From Megalopta genalis (Eukaryota > Arthropoda > Insecta > Hymenoptera > Halictidae), in NCBI RefSeq assembly GCF_051020955.1, contig NC_135026.1, positions 7,292,501-7,356,500 on the forward strand: a DNA stretch of 64,000 nt. The letters are read 5' to 3'. The position numbers and the translations under genes are program-made. Shown here in pieces: positions 57,589 to 64,000 of this stretch. The notes beneath the pieces are model-generated. The model saw nothing but the letters and a program-made list of their open reading frames with translations, did no database searches and was not told where the DNA came from. How positions within the stretch are numbered: position 1 is the stretch's first letter; every line of letters starts with the position of its first letter.

Positions 57589-60500
57589 GTAAGTTACGAC
57601 TAAGCACTGTCCTTACGGTTCGTGGCGACGGCAAGGCCGGAGCGGAAGGCTCGCGATCACGGGGACCGGGAAATACGTTTCGAAATTCCGTGGGAGCCTC
57701 TTCGCACCCCCGGTGACTTGTCCCCGCTCGGCCGGTTCCGGTGGATCTTTATTTCACCGTGGGCGTCGTCCTCGCGTAATTAGTCGCGACGCGCGTTCCA
57801 ATTACGAGACGCGACATCGGCCCTAATGAGGCACTTGCAAGTAAGCTGGCAAGGGCTTTGACTAATTAAGTCCCAGCAGGGCTCGCCATCGGCGACCCCT
57901 ACTCTCGCGCGCCGGAACAGAGCGGAACCGAGCGGAGCTGAGCCGAGCGGAGAGCTGCCCCGCGCGTTTTCCTTCTTTTTTCCTTCTGCCCGGTTCCGAG
58001 CTGGCCTCCTCCCCCTCCTCTCTTTCCAACTGTCTATCCTTCTTTTTCTTTCTTCCGAAACATTCCACGCGGAATCAGACACCCTTTGGGGTACCGTTTC
58101 AGATTTTGGTCGAACTTGAATATGTTGTAGCCTTTAGCGACATGTGAACAAATGTCGAAGAATTTTTTTCCATTGGGGAGGGGGGGGGGGCATTCGGCTG
58201 AAAATTAAGTACTAGTAATTTTCCACATAAAATTTTGAAAAAATATATTTCTATAGTATTTTCTACGTAGAATCGAATTATGTGTACATTAATTTTCCGA
58301 CTTTCCATTTTTGAGTACAAAAAACATTTCTTTTATGAAAAAACTATCGGATTGCAAGATCCATGCACTACGGATCGTAGTAAATATTTCAGCTTGAATA
58401 CTTCATTCTTATTCGAGTTATTTTGATTTTAGCAGTACATAATTGACTGCCCTGTAGCTGTATACATGGTGTTTCTTTTATTCTGCACATTCGAATATCT
58501 TCGTTTATTTCATTAATACTAAAAAAAATGTGTCGTAACAAATTTGTTTGGTTCAAAGGTAGGAATATTATGATCGATGGACAAACTATTGAAAATTGAT
58601 TGAACCAAACTGATGAAAATAAGCTTCCGGATGTTCACAGCGGGAACACAAGAGTATCTAAGAAAAATAACGTGAGTCGACAAAATTTATTCTTTCATTG
58701 TTTCGCAAATGTTTTAAACAAACGCGATGCTTTAACGCAGGACATCGTTGAAAAATTAAAAAAAAAATGGAGGATGTAGCCTCGGTTGTCCCCTTTATGA
58801 TCGATTTTTTACAAACATAAAGACGTCAAGATTGTAAAAATTAGAATTGTTTAAAGCGATCGCTGCGTCTTCTTGTTCTTCGCATCCCCCCTCTTATTCT
58901 CTTCCTTCATCTCCCTCATCGCCCCCCTACTCTATCTCTTCGGATCTTTCATATCTCCCCCTTTCCTTCTTTTTTATCTCTCTTATCCCCTCTTTCGCTC
59001 TCTTTATCTCTCTCTATTTCTCTCTCTTTCTCTCCCTCTTTATCTCCTGTCCCTTCTCGATCCCCCTTTTCTTTCTTTATCTCTCCTATCAGCCATCCCT
59101 CGGCCCACTCAGCGCCGACTGCTTGGCACTCACGTACGGGCGACTTTTGTCCCGCGTAGGACGCGATGTATCGATCACGAGATATACCGGGGAGCCAGCG
59201 ACGCGGCTCATTGTTTCGGGGGAAATAATGGGCCGTGCATCGTCAGCTAATAAGGTACGACGTAGCTGGCTCCGGCAATTTGTATACCGGCGAGAGTCAT
59301 CTTGTCGACGAACAGCAACGGGAGACGCGAGGGACAACAGGTAGCGGGTGAACAAACCGCCGAGCCCTGCACCCGCGAACCACCGGATCGAGACCGATCG
59401 ATACTGGACGATGCAACGCACCGCACCCCCTCCCCCCGCCCCTCGTATGCCCCATGGCGCATCTGTGCGCACGAAAGTTACGGCCCGGTGACGATTTTCT
59501 TCGGATACCGGCTGTATCCCACAACGAAACGGGTCGGCAATATTTAACGCTAGAACAGACACCTTCTTTCTTCCTACTCATTATTTTTTATAATGCTGGT
59601 GCCATCAAGGCTGTACAATATGTATTATATTTTTAATAATATATGAATAATTAATGTAATAATGGTATATAAATAGTAATATATAAATAAAAATATATTA
59701 ATAATAATATATAAATAATAATATACTTATAATAATATATAAATAATAATAGATAAATAATAATATATGTATAATATTTTTAAAAAACGAGGCCAATTCA
59801 GAAGTCCTGTCTACAAAATAAGAATTGTCGACGAACGATTCCAAAGAACAAAAATTAAATAAAAATAAATGGATTCTCTTTATAATTTGAATAAGTTGTA
59901 AACAGCGAAAATTTCTCTTACAACTTCGTAATTTTATATTTCGACTTTTCATTTTCGCCGCAAATGCGTACAACTCGCAGGTCCATTCGTGCGTCCGGAC
60001 AGCAAAGGAATCGGAAGGAATTTTTTCAAGGGAAAGTCATGCGAACCCGGTGACGTTCTCCGTCGATCGCCGCCTCTCCTCCTCACCGGCATTCCAAAGC
60101 CAACAAACCGCTGGACCAGTGGAAATCCCTTCGCGGGATATTACGGTCCTTTGCGTTTTAAATCGAGCGATAAATAATAAACAGCGCGGACGGAACGGGG
60201 ACCGCGGCGGCTCGCGAAGTGGACTCGGTCATTATTCTGGCCCGCGCGCGCCCGCGCGCATTCCCCGTGACACGAATTTACACGTTTTGCACGCTGTATC
60301 CACTTTTCTCCGCGCGTGTCACAGGAATATAAACCACTCCAGTAAATTCAGAGGTGAATGCGACAGACGGCGGCGTTCTAAACGATCTTTCCCAGCGGCC
60401 ATTCCTGTTCCATCGAGGGGATCGCTCTTCCGTATTCCAGATTCAACGCGAATTCATATTCTCCGACGCCGTCACGATGGTCCAATGGCCGAGACCGAAT

Positions 60501-60720
60501 GTTTCAAGTAAGAATTTCGAAAAATTTCGTACGCGTAATTAATTAACTTTCTACGCTTCGAAATTCCAAATGTTAGTAATTTTTTGGCATCAAAATGTTT
60601 GCAACAAAATTTTATCGGTTCTTCCTTAAATATCAATGTAAACAATTTCGAAATAGAATTACTTTTACATTTTTCGTCGATTCAAAATGGAAGTTGCCGT
60701 TTACTTTGTACTAAGGAACT
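57589..60720. other. Unassigned (possible first intron); TC-rich at 58880-59095, AT-rich at 59590-59790
   Basis: Pyrimidine-rich low-complexity sequence, then a GC-rich stretch with overlapping frames (59.1-59.6 kb), then (AATAATATATAA)n. A G run lies at about 58181-58190. No gene is recognised. Confidence 0.4.
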
Positions 60721-60721
60721 A

Positions 60722-61060
60722 CAGGGTGTTCCGAAAATGTTAAATTTCCTTGGAAGGAATTTTCTTGGAAACGATTCTTCGGGCGATTTCAAGAAACTTT
60801 TTCCTTAACGAAAATGTTGGCCGAGGCTTCGTTGATGAGTTATTGACGAAAAACGCGGACCAATGGGAGAGCGAGCTGAGGTGGCGCGGCAGCGCGCGCC
60901 GCGCTGCATTGGCCGCGAGGTCGGGCCGCCGGCCGTGCTTGTTCTCCGATTGGTCCGCGTTTTTCGTTGATAACTCGGCAACGGGACCTCGGAGAACATT
61001 TTCGCAAAGGAAAAAGTTGCTTCAAATCACCTGAGGAATCATCTCGCTCAAGCGAACTCC
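60722..61060. mobile_element. Foldback MITE, copy 5, right end decayed
   Basis: The left end TA|CAGGGTGTTCCGAAAATG and the foldback arms (GAGTTATTGACGAAAAACGCGGACCAAT against ATTGGTCCGCGTTTTTCG, exact over 18 bp) are clear. The right terminus after GGAAAAAGTTGCTTCAAAT is degraded. Confidence 0.75.
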
Positions 61061-61855
61061 AGCAATTTGACAGGAATCTTGCAGATGACAATGTAATGCG
61101 ATAAGTAAAATATTCCTTAAGAGTGCACGATTCGAATTGCTCCCTAATTTACTCCTTATGACTTCTACAGTTCTTAGAACTCTTTCATGCTCATAATTCG
61201 ACGGAAAAGTTAGAAAAAAGATTCCCCAATATTCAACTTCATCGGTACGAACACGTTAACCGCCATACTCTCGGCCAGAATATCCCACAGAATCAAAGTG
61301 GCCATGCGTATGACTCTACACAGAAATTATTTCATCCGGTTAATAAAATTCGGCCGAATGCAAACGAATTTCAAATCGTGTCGCCCGCACGCAAACCCCC
61401 GCGCACGCGTCATTACTTTTGAACAAACGCGAAAAATCTGTACAAACAAAAAAATTAATTGCTGCGGTGCGTTCGAAGTGCCACGAACACTGTAGTCCCC
61501 GTTAAAACGTTTCCCAACGAACCAAACGCGAAGTCTAATCCAAACGTAGTCTACTTGTCTCTGCGCGGGCAGCCGCGCTGTCATCGCTGTAAAAATAAAA
61601 AAAAAAATAGTTGCGCGTCGCAGGGTGTATATTTGGCAGGAACCAAGCGTCGCGACGCCGCCGGAAAATCGATGGGGCCGTGAAAGGCGAGGGAAAAAAA
61701 AGCCGGGTGAAAGGCTGCCGGGGAAAGCGCGCGATAGAATCGCTTTTTGTCTCGGGACTCGAAACCGGCGCCGGCGAAAAATTTAGGGGGTCGGGAGGGG
61801 CGAGGGGGAGGGGGACACAGATGTTGAAACGAAAAGAAAGATCGTCCCAAGGTTA
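61061..61855. other. Unassigned
   Basis: No gene is recognised. Confidence 0.4.
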
Positions 61856-61859
61856 GCCT

Positions 61860-62440
61860 GGTCTCGATACTTGATCCTCGGTCTTAACTCAATAAAATTG
61901 CAACAATGTAATTTTTGTTTATTCCAGAGCTAACCCAGACCTAACCAAGAACTAAACTACACTTACTTAAATAACATAGCAATGTAGTAATAGTTTTTTG
62001 TGAACTACCTAACCGAGACACAATTCAGTCTTATCCGAATAAAATTGCGATAATGTAATTGTTGTTTGATCCAGACCTGACCTAAACCTAACCAAGAACT
62101 AATCCACACATAATTGGATAATATTAGCAATGAGGTTATAGTTCTTTGTGAAAGACCTAATCGAGACCCAATCCAGTCTTATCTGAATAAAATGATAATA
62201 ATGTAATTGTTGTTTAGTTCAGACCTAAATCCGGACTTAACACAGACCTAATCTAGACGTAACTGAATAAAATAGCAACGGTACAGTAGATATCGTTATT
62301 TTTACAGTAGATATCGTAATTTATCCAAGTTGAAACTCGGATAGAACCTGTGTAACGTAAATCCGTGACGTTAAGTCTAGGTTAGGTCTGGGATAGGTTT
62401 CGATTAGGTGTAGGTTACGTCTGAATTAGGTCCCGAACAC
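61860..62440. repeat. Decayed ~147-bp CCTAA-rich tandem repeat
   Basis: AATAAAATTGCAACAATGTAA-like motifs recur at about 61891, 62039 and 62186, each followed by CAGACCTAACC and AACCAAGAACTAA. Confidence 0.7.
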
Positions 62441-62612
62441 GAGAAACAATTTCTTTAATTGTCCGCCCGAACACGGTGATGTGCATAATTGCAGACTGAA
62501 ATTAATTTCAAAATAAAATAAAAAATAATAAAAATAATAAAACGAAAATAATAAAAAGAATAAAATATCATATATGTATAATACAAAAATATGTAAAAGT
62601 ATGATGTTCTTT

Positions 62613-62830
62613 TAAGTTTTCCTTCAAATATCACTAAAAACGTAAAAGTTACATTGAGTCTATAATTATCCGCACCACTGCATCCCGATAACGAAAAGAT
62701 GCAACCATTGCATCGATATGAAGAATATCTTGACAATAAACCATATCCAATAAGATAATAAAATAATTGCAGAATAATTATAGATTCAACGTAATTTTTA
62801 CATTTTTAGTGTCATTTGAAGGAAAACTTA
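62613..62830. mobile_element. Stowaway-like foldback MITE
   Basis: TA|AGTTTTCCTTCAAAT at the left and ATTTGAAGGAAAACT|TA at the right. The arms of about 60 bp are imperfect inverted repeats (62615-62675 and 62770-62828) around a ~95-bp loop. Confidence 0.8.
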
Positions 62831-63760
62831 GTTCTATATTGTAGTGGTTTATTAACCGCGTTTATGCTAACTAAAAATACACGGCGTAATTGAAACCTCG
62901 ACGAATCTAAACAACCGCGTCATTACCCGAACGGTCGCATTTTCCGGAATCAGGAACCGCCGGAGCGGTGGTCCATTGGAATCGAGCAGCGAAATACTGC
63001 CGGTGTTTTGTCGAAATTAATTATCGCGGCAGAGTTCCGCGTCTTCGGAGACGGCGGCGAAGCAATTTGCCGGGGCGCAGAAAAAGATTGTCGCGAGAGC
63101 ATCGGGTACCGGTGTTCCCCGGGACAAATTATAAAGCAAATATTTGCGCGGCGCTTCGTCGCCGGGAACTTCGGTCTCTTTCCCGATTAATCCGGCGCGC
63201 CGCGCCGCGGGCCGCCGGAGGACCTCGTCCGGCCGGTAATTAATTGCGGAACATCGTGTGGCGGTGGCGGCGGCGGCGGCGACGCGCGCCGATGAAGCCC
63301 GATGTCGCGAATATTGCGCCACGAAGTTCCCGCGTATTGCCGGCGCGGCGGACGGTCGAATAAAAAACCGAGGGCGTGTGTGGCCGGCGAAAAACGACGC
63401 GGCCGGCAAAAAGGGACCAGGGATTGCAATTATCCGGAGTCGCGGGGCTGGCTCGCGTAAATTCCGCTCTCCGGCCAAGTGCCTCCGCGTTGAGCCGTAC
63501 GTTGGGCCAGGTGTCCGTTTTTACTGGCCAAAATCTGAACGATTGTGAAAAATGTTTCTGCAATAAACTGACTTTGATGCCCAAAAATGTAAATAGTCTG
63601 GTTGCAACGACGAGTCGTAAACAGTGGGTCAGATGTCCATTTTACCCGGACAAAAGTGAATTTCGGAAATTTCTCGTAAATATTTCCGACGAAGTGCAAT
63701 ATAAAAGATTTAACTAACAAATTTTCTGGTATCAGAACTCGAGATCGTCGTGACTTTTTA
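62831..63760. other. Unassigned, GC-rich
   Basis: Overlapping open frames on both strands, with (GGCGGC) repeats at 63260-63282. No gene is recognised. Confidence 0.4.
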
Positions 63761-63965
63761 AATATATAATAGTAATATTATAATTACATATAAATACAAA
63801 TAATAAAAATATTGATTATAATAAAATAATATTAATGATTAATATTGTATAAAATAATATGAATTAGTTTATATCTTTATTCATAATATAAAATATAGTA
63901 ATTCTATATAATAATATTATAATTATTTATATTATAATATATTATATTAGAATTACTAATATTTT
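63761..63965. repeat. AT-rich low-complexity sequence
   Basis: AATAATATTATAATTA-type low-complexity DNA to near the window end. Confidence 0.7.
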
Positions 63966-64000
63966 GAGTGAGAGCAAACAGATGGCGCTGCGCGTAATAT

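Overview
The window looks like intergenic or intronic DNA of an insect, most likely a hymenopteran (ant or bee). This is an inference from more than a dozen long (GA)n/(TC)n tracts, sharp alternation of AT-rich and CpG-rich blocks, many decayed TTAGG/CCTAA-like stretches, and TA- and TTAA-flanked MITEs. I see no complete conventional gene. Coding signal is limited to a rearranged Copia-type retroelement frame at the left edge (minus strand, 1-1564) and one candidate first coding exon with a CRE/E-box/YY1-like promoter at about 57.4-57.6 kb.

Layout. 0-2 kb: Copia Gag fused in frame to a shortened reverse transcriptase. 2-13 kb: piggyBac-like MITEs (2.6, 6.26 kb), a Tc1/mariner-like inverted-repeat element (4.0-5.2 kb), a 104-bp palindrome (6.7 kb) and GA/TC tracts. 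13.9-15.3 kb: pyrimidine-strand satellite. 16.7-18.5 kb: decayed ~190-bp repeats holding foldback MITEs. 19.28 kb: a solitary hammerhead ribozyme with an intact core. 20-37 kb: several minisatellites (39 bp; a 22-kb array with an inverted relative at 36.6 kb; a GACGTC-rich array at 25.7-27.2 kb; 190-bp and ~105-bp repeats) and more foldback MITEs. 37.9-55.0 kb: the dominant feature, a ~16.7-kb satellite. 55-64 kb: a GC-rich block, a second piggyBac-like MITE, the candidate promoter and exon, two more MITEs and AT-rich DNA.

The most notable system is the 38.3-55.0 kb satellite. Each monomer (about 795, 995 or 1196 bp) carries a type III hammerhead-ribozyme fold. About 127 bp upstream of each fold, at the end of the previous monomer, lies a tRNA-derived A box/B box. 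Monomer lengths differ by steps of a 100-bp sub-repeat. The same ribozyme architecture occurs once, fully conserved, at 19,280-19,348. In the array the catalytic core has been hit in two different ways: CTGACTA in one monomer class and CTGTCGA in the other. The leftmost copy keeps CTGACGA but has a mismatch in stem III. The array therefore looks like the amplified, mostly inactivated descendant of a ribozyme-bearing SINE-like element. This resembles the schistosome Smalpha, cave-cricket pDo500 and newt Satellite 2 systems, but shows no sequence identity to them that I can establish here.

All functional statements rest on reading the sequence. Similarity searches, RNA folding and expression data were not available.
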